NCBI RefSeq assembly: GCF_020169415.1 | Contig: NZ_JAIULG010000012.1 | Coordinates: forward strand, 1 to 64,000 | Length of the DNA stretch: 64,000 bases | Source: Tsukamurella sp. M9C | Lineage (GTDB): Bacteria; Actinomycetota; Actinomycetes; Mycobacteriales; Mycobacteriaceae | Direction of reading: 5' to 3' | Shown here: positions 19,355 through 27,484 of the stretch, piece after piece | Layout: each line of letters opens with the position of its first letter | How positions within the stretch are numbered: position 1 is the stretch's first letter | Notes under the pieces: generated by a model | Seen by the model: the letters and a program-made list of their open reading frames with translations, nothing else | Told to the model about the DNA's origin: nothing | Database searches by the model: none | Made by a program: the position numbers and the translations under genes

Positions 19355-19777
19355 TCAGCGCCCGTCGATGGTGCCGCTCAATGCTTCCAGCCCGTCGCGG
19401 TAGATGCCCGCGAACAGGGTCTCGAGCTCGGCCTCGGTCCCCGTGCCGGGGAAGAACCTGCCCGACCACTGGACTTCGGCCTCGTCGGGACGGCTCGGGA
19501 TCGAATGCACCCGAATCGTGGAATCGTAGGCGCTCACCGGGAAGGGCGAGTCGACGATCGTGTAGCTGTAGGACCGCCGGGCGGCGTCGAAGGAGGTCAA
19601 TTCCTCGGTGACGACGCCGCCGTCAGCGGTCGTGAGCCGTCGTACCCGGCCACCGCGCTCGAGTGTGCTCGCGGTGATGAACGGGAGCCAGTCCGGGAGG
19701 GAGCCGAATCCGCCGATGAGGTTCCAGACGACGTCGGGTGCGGCGGAGACGGTGCGGCTCAGGGAGATCGATGCCAT
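19355..19777 (-). CDS. SRPBCC (polyketide cyclase/dehydrase-like) family protein
   Basis: 140 residues with the SRPBCC helix-grip pattern: the opening SISLSRTVSAAPDVVWNLIGGFGSLPDWLPF and a C-terminal helix LETLFAGIYRDGLEALSGT. Such proteins bind hydrophobic ligands. It is the last gene of a minus-strand operon with two aldo-keto reductases and an MFS transporter. AAAGGA lies upstream of the ATG. A role in binding or converting the compound handled by that operon is an inference. Confidence 0.8.
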   Translation of the reverse strand: MASISLSRTVSAAPDVVWNLIGGFGSLPDWLPFITASTLERGGRVRRLTTADGGVVTEELTSFDAARRSYSYTIVDSPFPVSAYDSTIRVHSIPSRPDEAEVQWSGRFFPGTGTEAELETLFAGIYRDGLEALSGTIDGR

Positions 19778-19798
19778 GATGTGTTCCTTTCGAGGAGA

Positions 19799-20812
19799 TC
19801 AGTGTCCGCCGGGGAGCGGTGCCGCGGCGTCCACGAGTCCCGAGGCTCGGAGGTCCGCCCAGAAGGCGTCGGGAACCGTCGTCGCGAGCGCGGCGACGTC
19901 CTCGGCGATCCGCGAGGGGCGACTCGCCCCGGGGATGACGGCGGCAGAGACCGGATGCGCGAGGGAGAACTGGAGTGCGGCGGCCTTGATCGGGATGCCG
20001 TGGCGGTCGGTCAGCGCGCGGAGGCGGGTGACGCGCTCGAGGACATGGTCGGGTGCCTGCTGGTACTCGAAGGTGGTGCCGCCCGCGAGGACTCCGGAGC
20101 TGTACGGGCCTCCGACCACCATGCTCACGCCCTGTTCCTCCGCCAGTGGCAGCAGGCGGGAGAGCGCGGCGCGGTGGTCGAGCAGCGTGTACCGGCCTGC
20201 GAGGAGGAACGCGTCGGGGCGCGGCTCGTCCAGGGCAAGGGTGAGCTCGATCGGCTCGACCTTGTTGACACCCAGGCCCCACGTGGTGATGACGCCCTGC
20301 TCCCGCAGGTCCTGCAGGACGCGGAACGCCCCGGTGCGCGCGATCTCGAAGTGGTGCAGCCAGTCGTCGCCGTGGAAGTCCTGCGCGATGTCGTGCACCC
20401 AGACGGTGTCGATCCGGTCCACGCCCATGCGGGTGAGGCTGTCCTCGATCGATCGCTTAGTGGCGTCGGCGCTGTAGTCGTCGACCATCCGGTTCGGGAG
20501 GCCGTGCTCGAAGAGGCCGCCCTTCTCGCCCAGGTCGCGCGCGGAGGTGTCCTCGACGTCGTCGAGGATCACCCGCCCCACCTTCGTGGAGAGGACGTAG
20601 TCGTCCCGGTCGTGCTGCGAGAGCATCTCGCCGAGGCGGATCTCGGCGAGCCCCGCCCCGTAGAAGGGAGCGGTGTCGTAGTAACGGACGCCCTGGTCCC
20701 AGGCCGAATCGAGGGTGGCGCGGGCCTCCTCGTCGGGGATGGCGCGGAACATGTTGCCCATCGGGGCGGTGCCGAAGCCGAGCGGGCTCCGGAGAAGATC
20801 GTGGAAGCTCAT
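19799..20812 (-). CDS. Aldo/keto reductase, D-threo-aldose 1-dehydrogenase-like
   Basis: 337 residues. The AKR barrel signature LGFGTAPMGNMF opens the protein; catalytic Asp and Tyr lie in VRYYDTAPFYGAGLAE, catalytic Lys in DDYVLSTKVGRVI, and His in IDTVWVHDI. The sequence resembles D-threo-aldose (fucose) dehydrogenases more than the 2,5-diketogluconate reductase encoded beside it. It reduces or oxidises carbonyl groups with NAD(P)H; the substrate is unknown. The ATG at 20812 has GAAAGG upstream. It lies 47 nt after the second AKR gene in the same operon. Confidence 0.84.
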   Translation of the reverse strand: MSFHDLLRSPLGFGTAPMGNMFRAIPDEEARATLDSAWDQGVRYYDTAPFYGAGLAEIRLGEMLSQHDRDDYVLSTKVGRVILDDVEDTSARDLGEKGGLFEHGLPNRMVDDYSADATKRSIEDSLTRMGVDRIDTVWVHDIAQDFHGDDWLHHFEIARTGAFRVLQDLREQGVITTWGLGVNKVEPIELTLALDEPRPDAFLLAGRYTLLDHRAALSRLLPLAEEQGVSMVVGGPYSSGVLAGGTTFEYQQAPDHVLERVTRLRALTDRHGIPIKAAALQFSLAHPVSAAVIPGASRPSRIAEDVAALATTVPDAFWADLRASGLVDAAAPLPGGH

Positions 20813-20859
20813 GATGCCTTTCGGGTGTTCGAGTGTTCGGGTGTCGGAAGGTGGGGGAT

Positions 20860-21684
20860 TCAGCCGTTGAAGGCGGCCGGGTGCGGGCCGGTGCGGCCGT
20901 CGGCCTCCAGCGCGTCGATGGCGGCGATCTCGGTGTCGTCGAGCGTGAAGCCGAACAGGTCGAGGTTCGCCGCGATGCGGCTGGGCGTCACCGACTTCGG
21001 GATGACGACGGTGCCGTGCTGCAGGTGCCAGCGCAGCACCACCTGCGCCGGCGTGACGCCGTGGCGCGCCGCGGCGGCGGTGACCGCGGGCGAGTCCAGG
21101 GCCGCGCCCTGGGCGAGCGGGCTCCAGGCCTCGGTCGCGATGCCGAGGCGGCGGTTCGCGGCCGTCGTCGCGCGGTTCTGCAGGGCCGGGTGCAGTTCGA
21201 TCTGGTTGACGGCGGGCAGGATCCCGCCGAGCCCGGCGATCCGGTCGAGGTGCTCGGGCAGGAAGTTGGAGACCCCGATGGACCGGGTGCCCGCGCCGCG
21301 GAGCTCCTGCAGCTCGCGCCAGGTGTCGAGGTACGCGTCGGTGGCCGGCGCCGGCCAGTGGATGAGGTACAGGTCGACCTGGTCGAGCCCGAGCCGCTCG
21401 AGGCTCGCCTCGAGTGCGGGGCGCGCCCGGTCCGCGCCGAGGTCCGCGACCCACAGCTTGGTGGTGATGAAGAGCTCCTCGCGGGGGATCGCCGCGGCGG
21501 CGAGGGCGCGACCCACGCCGGCCTCGTTGCCGTAGATCATGGCGGTGTCGATGCTGCGGTAGCCGGCCTCGAGGGCCGCCTCGACGGCGCGCTGGGCCTC
21601 GTCGTCCGGTACCTGGAAGACGCCGAAGCCGACGTGGGGCATGAGGACGCCGTCGTTGAGCGTGACGGTCGGGATGGTGGTCAT
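20860..21684 (-). CDS. Aldo/keto reductase, 2,5-diketo-D-gluconate reductase type
   Basis: 274 residues, the usual length of the AKR5 group. The tetrad is visible: Asp and Tyr in SIDTAMIYGNEAGVG, Lys in FITTKLWV and His in DLYLIHWPAP. NADPH binding is by the C-terminal IPKSVTPSRIAANLDLFGF. It reduces aldehydes and ketones, often reactive ones. GAGGAGAA precedes the ATG at 21684. It shares an operon with a different AKR, an MFS exporter and an SRPBCC protein, a set that looks like a detoxification or catabolic unit controlled by the divergent MarR protein. Confidence 0.87.
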   Translation of the reverse strand: MTTIPTVTLNDGVLMPHVGFGVFQVPDDEAQRAVEAALEAGYRSIDTAMIYGNEAGVGRALAAAAIPREELFITTKLWVADLGADRARPALEASLERLGLDQVDLYLIHWPAPATDAYLDTWRELQELRGAGTRSIGVSNFLPEHLDRIAGLGGILPAVNQIELHPALQNRATTAANRRLGIATEAWSPLAQGAALDSPAVTAAAARHGVTPAQVVLRWHLQHGTVVIPKSVTPSRIAANLDLFGFTLDDTEIAAIDALEADGRTGPHPAAFNG

Positions 21685-21722
21685 GGGGGTTCTCCTCGGT
21701 GTGTGAAGGGGGTGAACGTGAG

Positions 21723-22913
21723 TCACGCGGCGACGGGGACCGGCGCGGGTGCCGGGGCGGGGGCGTGCTCGCCGCCGGCGACGCGGGTGGCGACGACGTA
21801 GGCGAGGAGGCCCGCGAGGGTGATGCCGGCGCCCACCCAGAGCGGCGAGACGTAGCCGAGGCCGGCTGCGAGGGTGAGCCCGCCCGCCCAGGCGCCGAAG
21901 GCGTTGCCCAGGTTGAACGCGGCGATGTTGGCGCCGGAGGCGAGCGTGGGGGCGTCGGCGGCGTAGTTCATGATGCGCATCTGCAGGCCCGGCACCGTCG
22001 CGAAACCGAAGGCGCCCATCAGGACCAGGGCGACGACCGTCGCGACCTGGGACGTGGCGGTGAGGGCGAAGACGCCGAGCACGACGGTCAGGGCGGCGAG
22101 CAGGACGATGAGCGTCAGCGGCAGGTTCCGGTCGGCGGCACGACCACCGAGCAGGTTGCCGACGAACAGACCGACACCGAACAGGACGAGCAGCCACGGC
22201 ACGGAGGACGACGCGAAGCCGCCGACCTCGGTCAGAGTGAAGGCGATGTAGGTGAAGGCGCCGAACATGCCGCCGTAGCCGAGCACGGTGACCAGCATCG
22301 ACAGCCACACCTGGCGGCTGCGGAAGATCCGGAACTCGGCGAAGGGATTGGCGCCGGTCGTCGCAGCCGGGGTCGTGCGCACCAGCGCGGCGATGCCGGC
22401 GAGGGCGACGACGCCGATGGCGGTGATGGCCCAGAACGTCGAGCGCCAGCCCGCGGCCTGGCCGAGGAAGGTGCCGAGCGGGACGCCGAGGACGTTCGAC
22501 ACGGTGAGGCCCGCGAACATGATGGAAATGGCTGCGGCGCGCTTGTTCTCGGGAACGAGATCGGCGGCGACGACGGCGCCGATGCCGAAGAAGGCGCCGT
22601 GGCACAGCGCGGCGACGATGCGCCCGGCGAGCATGAACTCGTAGCTGTCGGCGAGGGCGGACATCATGTTGCCGACGATGAACAGGACCAGGAGGCCGAG
22701 GAGGGCGTGCTTGCGGTTGACCCGCCCGAGCGCCGCGGTGAGGATGATGCCGCCGATGGCCACGGACAGCGCGTATCCGGAGATGAGGTAGCCGGCGACG
22801 GTCTCGGTGACCCCGAAGTCGGCGGCGACCTCGGGGAGGAGGCCCATGATGACGAACTCGGTGAGTCCGATGCCGAAGCCGCCGAGGGCGAGCGCGAGGA
22901 GCGCGAGAGGCAT
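21723..22913 (-). CDS. MFS transporter, DHA1/AraJ-like
   Basis: 396 residues with twelve predicted membrane segments. Features of drug:H+ antiporter-1 exporters are present: the first segment FGIGLTEFVIMGLLPEVAADFGV and the A-loop LGRVNRKHALL between segments 2 and 3. The C-terminal tail is Ala-Pro rich. The ATG at 22913 has GAAGGAAC upstream. It is the first gene of the operon and diverges from a MarR regulator across 148 bp holding repeated MarR-type half-sites. It probably exports a small organic compound; which one is unknown. Confidence 0.88.
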   Translation of the reverse strand: MPLALLALALGGFGIGLTEFVIMGLLPEVAADFGVTETVAGYLISGYALSVAIGGIILTAALGRVNRKHALLGLLVLFIVGNMMSALADSYEFMLAGRIVAALCHGAFFGIGAVVAADLVPENKRAAAISIMFAGLTVSNVLGVPLGTFLGQAAGWRSTFWAITAIGVVALAGIAALVRTTPAATTGANPFAEFRIFRSRQVWLSMLVTVLGYGGMFGAFTYIAFTLTEVGGFASSSVPWLLVLFGVGLFVGNLLGGRAADRNLPLTLIVLLAALTVVLGVFALTATSQVATVVALVLMGAFGFATVPGLQMRIMNYAADAPTLASGANIAAFNLGNAFGAWAGGLTLAAGLGYVSPLWVGAGITLAGLLAYVVATRVAGGEHAPAPAPAPVPVAA

Positions 22914-22971
22914 GAGTGTTCCTTCGATGAGTGGAATCTATGAGCGCGTCTGCAATCACCGGCGTCTGCAG

Positions 22972-23005
22972 TAGTTGCACACACAACGACTAGATAGTTG
23001 CACAC
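22972..23005. promoter_or_regulatory. Probable MarR operator region
   Basis: Two direct copies of TAGTTGCACAC begin at 22972 and 22995, 23 bp apart. Between them ACTAGATAGT makes an inverted repeat, so TAGTTG half-sites also face CAAC.ACTA. TAGTTGCA-type half-sites are typical of MarR family operators. A -10 TATGCT at 23028-23033 would serve the MarR gene. Autoregulation plus repression of the MFS operon is the likely logic. Confidence 0.6.
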
Positions 23006-23061
23006 GCGGGTAATCCTCGCAAGGTGCTATGCTCGTCGTCACGAGGAAAGGGGTGCCGACC

Positions 23062-23523
23062 ATGGGTATCGCCGACGATGCGGTGGAGATCCGCGCGCAG
23101 GGCTGGCGCACGCTCGTGGCCCTGCACGCGCTCATCGAGAACGAACTGGAGCGGTCGCTGCAGTCGGGTCACGACCTCTCCGTGGTCGAGTACACCGTGC
23201 TCGATGCTCTGAGCCGCCAGGACGGCTGGCACATGCGCATGCGTCAACTCGCTCGTGCCGCGGCGTTGTCCAGTAGTGCGACGACGCGCCTCGTCACGCG
23301 CCTCGAGGATCGGGGGCTGCTCACTCGGATCCTGTGCGCCGACGATCGTCGCGGGATCTATACCGAGCTCACTCCGGCCGGCTGGGAGCTGCTCACGGCG
23401 GCGCGTCCGACGCACGAGCGGGTGCTGCGGGACGCCCTCGCCGAGGCTGCGGAGCAGCCCGAGCTGAGGCTCCTCGTCGACGCGGTTCACGTGAAGGCTC
23501 CTGAGGCGGCGCCCGCCTCCTGA
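23062..23523 (+). CDS. MarR family transcriptional regulator
   Basis: 153 residues. The winged-helix core covers LSVVEYTVLDALSRQDGWHMRMRQLARAAALSSSATTRLVTRLEDRGLLTRILCADDRRGIYTELT, with the wing at DDRRG. An upstream ATG at 23029 lies inside the likely -10 TATGCT (23028-23033); the ATG at 23062 has AGGAAAGGG at proper distance, so I start there. It is divergent from the MFS/AKR operon and probably represses it until an aromatic or other small ligand binds. Confidence 0.88.
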   Translation: MGIADDAVEIRAQGWRTLVALHALIENELERSLQSGHDLSVVEYTVLDALSRQDGWHMRMRQLARAAALSSSATTRLVTRLEDRGLLTRILCADDRRGIYTELTPAGWELLTAARPTHERVLRDALAEAAEQPELRLLVDAVHVKAPEAAPAS

Positions 23524-23573
23524 CCGGCTCTGCTGTGAATCACGGGAAACTCCAGCAACTTCCGTCTCTCCAG

Positions 23574-23602
23574 TTGTCCGATATGTTGGTTTTCCCTACC
23601 TT
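23574..23602 (+). promoter_or_regulatory. Promoter of the secreted-protein gene
   Basis: TTGTCC (23574-23579) and TACCTT (23597-23602) are separated by exactly 17 bp. Transcription would start near 23609, leaving a leader of about 80 nt before the ATG at 23690. Confidence 0.55.
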
Positions 23603-23613
23603 TCGCGCGACAA

Positions 23614-23629
23614 TGTGACCGGCGTCACA
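23614..23629. promoter_or_regulatory. CRP/FNR-type palindrome
   Basis: TGTGACCGGCGTCACA is a perfect 6-4-6 palindrome and matches the CRP consensus TGTGA-N6-TCACA, which mycobacterial cAMP receptor proteins also use. It lies just downstream of the predicted transcription start, a position that normally gives repression. Confidence 0.6.
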
Positions 23630-23689
23630 CTGGCGCCGGGCCGCGTCGGCGGCCAGTCGTCGTTCGACGGAGGATTGGGGAGATCAACC

Positions 23690-24091
23690 ATGAAGATGAG
23701 GACAACCGGAGTGCTCGGGCTCGCTGTCGCGGGCGTCGCATCGATGCTCTCGGTCGGTACGGCCGCCGCGGATCCCGCGCCGCCGTACGTGGATCTGCAG
23801 GCCTTCGGCTACGTCAGTTGCGGCGGTCCGCTGCCGGACAGGGCCGAGCCGAACTCGCTGACCGACCACGGCTGGGTCACCAACCACGGGCCGGGAACGG
23901 CCTACGACGTGCGGGTGTGGTTCAACGGCGGTGTCAGCAAGTCCGTCGGCATGTTGGCGCCGGGGCAGTCGCTCCAGATCGAGCAGGTCGTGCCGAGCTG
24001 GGGATGCCCGTTCCGCGCGATCCCCGTCAAGGCGTCGACGAGCACCTACGACATCAACAGCGGCAACAACTGGTGGGCGGCGCGCAACTGA
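23690..24091 (+). CDS. Secreted protein of unknown function
   Basis: 133 residues. A Sec signal peptide (about residues 1-27, with a Lys/Arg start, a hydrophobic core and an AAA cleavage site before DPAPP) precedes a 106-residue mature part. Two cysteines (C44 in YVSCGG, C106 in WGCPF) could form a disulfide. The middle, with DHGWVTNHGPGTAYDVRVWFNGG, resembles a CARDB-like or Ig-like beta fold, but this is a weak impression. GGAGGATTGGGG lies upstream of the ATG. A CRP-type site lies in its leader. I do not recognise the family. Confidence 0.78.
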   Translation: MKMRTTGVLGLAVAGVASMLSVGTAAADPAPPYVDLQAFGYVSCGGPLPDRAEPNSLTDHGWVTNHGPGTAYDVRVWFNGGVSKSVGMLAPGQSLQIEQVVPSWGCPFRAIPVKASTSTYDINSGNNWWAARN

Positions 24092-24107
24092 GGGCGTGCC
24101 GGCTCAC

Positions 24108-25217
24108 TCAGGCGAGCGTCGCCTCGAGGCCGAGGAACCGCCCGTAGTCGCGGACGGGGCCCGCGAGGCGGCGCTTCGCCGTGGCGGTGATCTTGGTGAA
24201 GGGCTCGACGGTCACGGTCACCGTCTTCGCGGTGGCCTTCTTGGACCACACGCCCACGATCTCGCCGTCGATCACGACCATCGGCTTGAAGACGCCGTTG
24301 CGCCCCGGCACGATCCGGCTGAGGTACGCCTCGTCGAGCTGGGCTGCGCGCGAACCGTATCCGATGATGTACTCGTCGAAGCCGGGGAGGAGCAGGGGGC
24401 GCGCGAGTGCTTCGTCGACCTCTGCGTCCGTCAGGTCGACGGTGCCGGGCGCGACCAGGTACCGCGTGCCCGCGAGCGTCACCTGTTCGACGGCGCCGTC
24501 CGCGGCCGCGATGCCCTCGTCGACGGCGCCCATGGGGAGATAGGCCCACTTCCCGATGTCCTGCCGGGTCACGGGGCCACGGCCGGCGACGAACCGGGAG
24601 ACCGCCTCGCCGAGAGCATGTTCCGGATCCCGGCGCTCCGTCACCCAGTCGTCGGCCAGGGCGAAGACGTCGACCTTCGGCGCGGGATCGGCGAAGACGA
24701 TCGCCATGAGCTCGGTGAGGTCCCTCAGGATGTGGCCGGTCTGCGAGTTGTCCAGCGGCAGGCCCGCATCCGCGCACGCGGCGACCAGCTCGGGCCGGGT
24801 GCGGGAGGCGCCGTCGGCGAGCTCCGCCCGGATGATCCGCTCGGCGTCCGCCATCATCGTCTCCGTGATCCCCAATTGGGGGCGGCGCTTCGCGGCCTCC
24901 GCGCGCGAGCGGACCGTGAGCGCGGCGCTGAGCCAGTGCAGGTCCTCCGGCGCGGTGATCTGCAGGGTGCCGCGCGCGGGACGGTTCCGGGTGATCCGCC
25001 CCGCGGCGAGGTCGCCCAGCACCGTCGCGTCGTCGGGGTGCTCGGACGCGCGCAGCGAGAGCGCGAACCGCGCCGCGGCACCGTCCTGCGCCTGAATCGC
25101 GAGCATGCCGCGCGCCGCGTCCGGGGCGGTGCGCCAGTCCCGCACGCCGGGCACGAGCCCCTGGGCGCGGAGGCGGAGCGCACGGATGCGGCGGATCTCG
25201 GGATCGACGGCGGCCAT
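24108..25217 (-). CDS. Winged-helix DNA-binding protein, AlkZ/HTH_42 family
   Basis: 369 residues. The protein belongs to the winged-helix superfamily HTH_42 (PF06224) that includes the DNA glycosylases AlkZ and YcaQ. The motif AIQAQDG near residue 40 corresponds to the catalytic QxQ motif, and the C-terminal LLLPGFDEYIIGYGSR ... GVFKPMVVIDGEIVGVW is family typical. It may excise alkylated or crosslinked bases; proof is lacking. On the minus strand CAGGAT ends 7 nt before the ATG at 25217, so it is probably leaderless. It is divergent from the nitronate monooxygenase gene, 35 bp apart. Confidence 0.83.
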   Translation of the reverse strand: MAAVDPEIRRIRALRLRAQGLVPGVRDWRTAPDAARGMLAIQAQDGAAARFALSLRASEHPDDATVLGDLAAGRITRNRPARGTLQITAPEDLHWLSAALTVRSRAEAAKRRPQLGITETMMADAERIIRAELADGASRTRPELVAACADAGLPLDNSQTGHILRDLTELMAIVFADPAPKVDVFALADDWVTERRDPEHALGEAVSRFVAGRGPVTRQDIGKWAYLPMGAVDEGIAAADGAVEQVTLAGTRYLVAPGTVDLTDAEVDEALARPLLLPGFDEYIIGYGSRAAQLDEAYLSRIVPGRNGVFKPMVVIDGEIVGVWSKKATAKTVTVTVEPFTKITATAKRRLAGPVRDYGRFLGLEATLA

Positions 25218-25252
25218 GGGCGGAATCCTGCCACGGGCGTAATCTCGTCGGT

Positions 25253-26221
25253 GTGTGGAACACCTGGCTGACGCGCACTCTGGACATCGACCTGCCGATC
25301 CTCGGCGCCCCGATGGGTGGCCGCGCCGGGGGTGAGCTCGCGGGACAGGTGACGGCCGCCGGCGGGCTGGGCATGATCGGCGCCGCCCGCTACGCCACGC
25401 CCGAGTGGATCGAAGAGCAGTTGCGGGTCATCCGGGCCGCCGCCGGCGCGGATGCGCCGCTCGCCTTCGGCCTGCAGACCTGGTCGCTCGCCGAGAGCCC
25501 GGAACTGCTCGACTCGGTGCTCGCTGCGCGGCCGAAGCTGGTGTCGCTGTCGTTCGGCGATCCCGCCCCGTTCGTGCAGCGGGTCAAGGACGCCGGGGCC
25601 GTGGTGATCTCGCAGATCAACTCCATCGAGGACCTGCGCGAGGTCGAGGCCGCAGGGGTGGACGCCGTGGTCGCGCAGGGCGGCGAGGCGGGCGGACACA
25701 CGGGCCGGATCGCGACGCTGCCGCTCCTGCAGGAGGTGCTGCGCGCGACGGAGCTGCCCGTGCTCGCGGCGGGCGGCATCGGCACCGGCGCCGGACTCGC
25801 GGCGGTTCTCGCCGCCGGTGCGCAGGGCGCGCTGATCGGCACCGCCCTGCTCGCGTCGCCGGAGACCGTCGGGCCCGACTACGCGATCCCGGCGCTGCTC
25901 AAGGCGCGGAGCGTCGACACCGTCTACACCGACGTCTTCGACAAGGCGCGCCACCAGCCCTGGCCCACACGATGGTTCGGGCGCGCGCTCACCAATGACT
26001 TCACCGACCGCTGGCACGACGGCGACGGTGCCGAGGCGTCTTCCGGCACGGAGGAGGCGGTGAGCGCCGCCTATGACGGTGGCCTGCCCGAGGTCGGCGT
26101 CGTCTATGCGGGGCAGGCCGCGGGGCTCGTCGATGAGGCCCGCCCCGCCCGCGAGGTGGTCACCTCCATCGCCGCCGACGCCGAGGCCCGGCTGCGGGCG
26201 GCCGCCGGCCTGCTCGGCTGA
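25253..26221 (+). CDS. Nitronate monooxygenase (2-nitropropane dioxygenase family)
   Basis: 322 residues forming an FMN TIM barrel: LPILGAPMGGRAGGELAGQVTAAGG at the N-terminus, VAQGGEAGGHTGR with the catalytic-type His, and VLAAGGIGTGAGLAAVLAAGAQGALIGT for phosphate binding. The enzyme oxidises nitronates such as propionate 3-nitronate. The GTG at 25253 is 7 nt after a TAATCT hexamer, so a leaderless transcript is likely. It converges on a small membrane gene and shares a hairpin with it. Confidence 0.87.
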   Translation: MWNTWLTRTLDIDLPILGAPMGGRAGGELAGQVTAAGGLGMIGAARYATPEWIEEQLRVIRAAAGADAPLAFGLQTWSLAESPELLDSVLAARPKLVSLSFGDPAPFVQRVKDAGAVVISQINSIEDLREVEAAGVDAVVAQGGEAGGHTGRIATLPLLQEVLRATELPVLAAGGIGTGAGLAAVLAAGAQGALIGTALLASPETVGPDYAIPALLKARSVDTVYTDVFDKARHQPWPTRWFGRALTNDFTDRWHDGDGAEASSGTEEAVSAAYDGGLPEVGVVYAGQAAGLVDEARPAREVVTSIAADAEARLRAAAGLLG

Positions 26222-26242
26222 CTTCGGCCCTCGGCCGGTCAG
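26218..26242. terminator. Hairpin spanning two convergent stop codons
   Basis: CTGAC (26218-26222) pairs with GTCAG (26238-26242), and CGGCC pairs with GGCCG inside it around a 3-nt loop. The structure includes the stop codons of both the nitronate monooxygenase and the convergent membrane gene. Dyad symmetry would let it serve both strands. Confidence 0.55.
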
Positions 26243-26622
26243 AAGGCCGTCCCGAGCACCAGTGCGAGACCGGCGACGATCGCCATCGACACGGCCGCCC
26301 GTTTCGCCCACGCCAGGAATCCCGGGCCCGCGCCTCGGTGCGCGCAGACCGAGGCGCCGATGAGGCAGATCAGGCAGGCCGCCGGCACGCCGAACCCGAG
26401 CAGGATCGCGGCGCCCTCTATGGTGAGCGGATCGCCGGACGGGTTCGCGTACAGGCTGGAGAGCATCAGCACGTAGCCGGCCGCCCACACGAAGGGCATC
26501 TCGATCAGGATCACGGCCAGCCAGGCGACGATGATCGCCGCCGTGCTGTGCGAGCCGTCCGGTCCGGACACGCCCTGCTCGGCGCGAGGCTGTTCGTCCT
26601 GACGGGGTGCGAGGTGCGCCAT
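26239..26622 (-). CDS. Small four-helix membrane protein, unknown
   Basis: 127 residues with about three to four membrane segments (AAIIVAWLAVILIEMPFVWAAGYVL, ILLGFGVPAACLICLIG, AAVSMAIVAGLALVLGTAF). Its size and layout, including a polar outer loop and a basic loop before the last helix, resemble the two proteins encoded at 27474 and 27854, so the three may be distant paralogues. The ATG 26622 fits a GACACT hexamer 6 nt upstream. An 18-bp motif shared with the 27854 operon lies 37 bp upstream of the start. No function is known. Confidence 0.68.
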   Translation of the reverse strand: MAHLAPRQDEQPRAEQGVSGPDGSHSTAAIIVAWLAVILIEMPFVWAAGYVLMLSSLYANPSGDPLTIEGAAILLGFGVPAACLICLIGASVCAHRGAGPGFLAWAKRAAVSMAIVAGLALVLGTAF

Positions 26623-26659
26623 TGACCCAGTGTCGCCCCGTGCCGCGTCGATGGCATCG

Positions 26660-26677
26660 GTGGAACTACTCAGATCC
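26660..26677 (-). promoter_or_regulatory. Shared 18-bp upstream motif, copy 1
   Basis: Plus-strand GTGGAACTACTCAGATCC; 17 of 18 bases recur at 28285-28302. It ends 37 bp before the ATG at 26622, close to positions -38 to -55 if that mRNA is leaderless. On the plus strand it also reads as an ECF-like GGAAC-N16-CGTC element facing the pentapeptide gene. Confidence 0.5.
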
Positions 26678-26830
26678 GACGGCGTCCGCCGGTGCGCACG
26701 TCGCGCGGATCCCGTTCCGGACGTGGGATCCGGGCCCGGTGTCGGTGGTGGCGGGTAGTTTCGTCTGCGTGAATGTCGACGCCGCCATCGCAGCCAGGAC
26801 CGCTTCGCCCGCCGGAAGGGTGATCGGCTG

Positions 26831-27484
26831 ATGGCGGGCCTCGTCGCACCGAAGATCTCGCCGCTGCGGCTCGGCGACCTCGTGGACGGGAACAGCGATG
26901 AGCTGATGCCGGGCGACACGGAGGACCGTCGCCGTTTCGCCGGACCCACCGTGAAGGGACGCGATCTCAGCGGAATCACCTTCAGCGAGTGCGAGCTGGC
27001 GGGCTGGGAGGTCCGGGACGCGGTCTTCACCGAATCGGCGTTCCTCGAGACGCGGATCACCGCGCTGTTCGCCACGGGTTTCCGGGCGTCGCGCTCGACC
27101 TTCCGTCAGGTCGAGGTCGATGATGCCCGGATCGGCGCCGTGGAGCTCATGGACTCCAAGCTGCGTTCCGTGGTCTTCACCGACGTCCGGCTAGGCTTCG
27201 TGAACCTGCGCGGCGCCGGGCTCACCGACGTGATCTTCCGGGGCTGCATGCTCGACGGCATCGACGCCGGCGACGCGACCCTGAACCGGGTGTCCTTCGA
27301 GGACTGCACCGCCGGCGAGATCGACGTGACGCGGGCGAAGCTGCAGCACGTCGACCTGCGCGGCCTGCAGGTCGAGCGGATCCGCGGGCTCGAGGGCATC
27401 GCGGGCGCCACCATGTCGCACCTGCAGGCGGTCGGCCTGGCGGAGGTCTTCGCCGCCCATCTGGGCATCACCATCACGGACTGA
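26831..27484 (+). CDS. Pentapeptide repeat protein
   Basis: 217 residues. From about residue 35 the sequence shows loose five-residue repeats with central Leu/Phe: DLSGITFSECELAGWEVRDAVFTES, later LRGAGLTDVIFRGCMLDGIDAGDATLNRVSFEDC. Such repeats fold as a right-handed quadrilateral beta helix; some (Qnr, MfpA) mimic DNA and protect gyrase, but most have no known role. The repeat here is degenerate, so gyrase protection is only a possibility. The ATG follows GGAAGGG. It overlaps the convergent 27474 gene by 11 bp. Confidence 0.83.
   Translation: MAGLVAPKISPLRLGDLVDGNSDELMPGDTEDRRRFAGPTVKGRDLSGITFSECELAGWEVRDAVFTESAFLETRITALFATGFRASRSTFRQVEVDDARIGAVELMDSKLRSVVFTDVRLGFVNLRGAGLTDVIFRGCMLDGIDAGDATLNRVSFEDCTAGEIDVTRAKLQHVDLRGLQVERIRGLEGIAGATMSHLQAVGLAEVFAAHLGITITD

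Noticed and set aside
23029-23061. Upstream ATG for the MarR gene
   Set aside because: It overlaps the probable -10 TATGCT; the ATG at 23062 has a good ribosome site.
26607-26831. 74-codon plus-strand frame before the pentapeptide gene
   Set aside because: It has no ribosome site and no domain and covers the promoter region of the divergent membrane gene.
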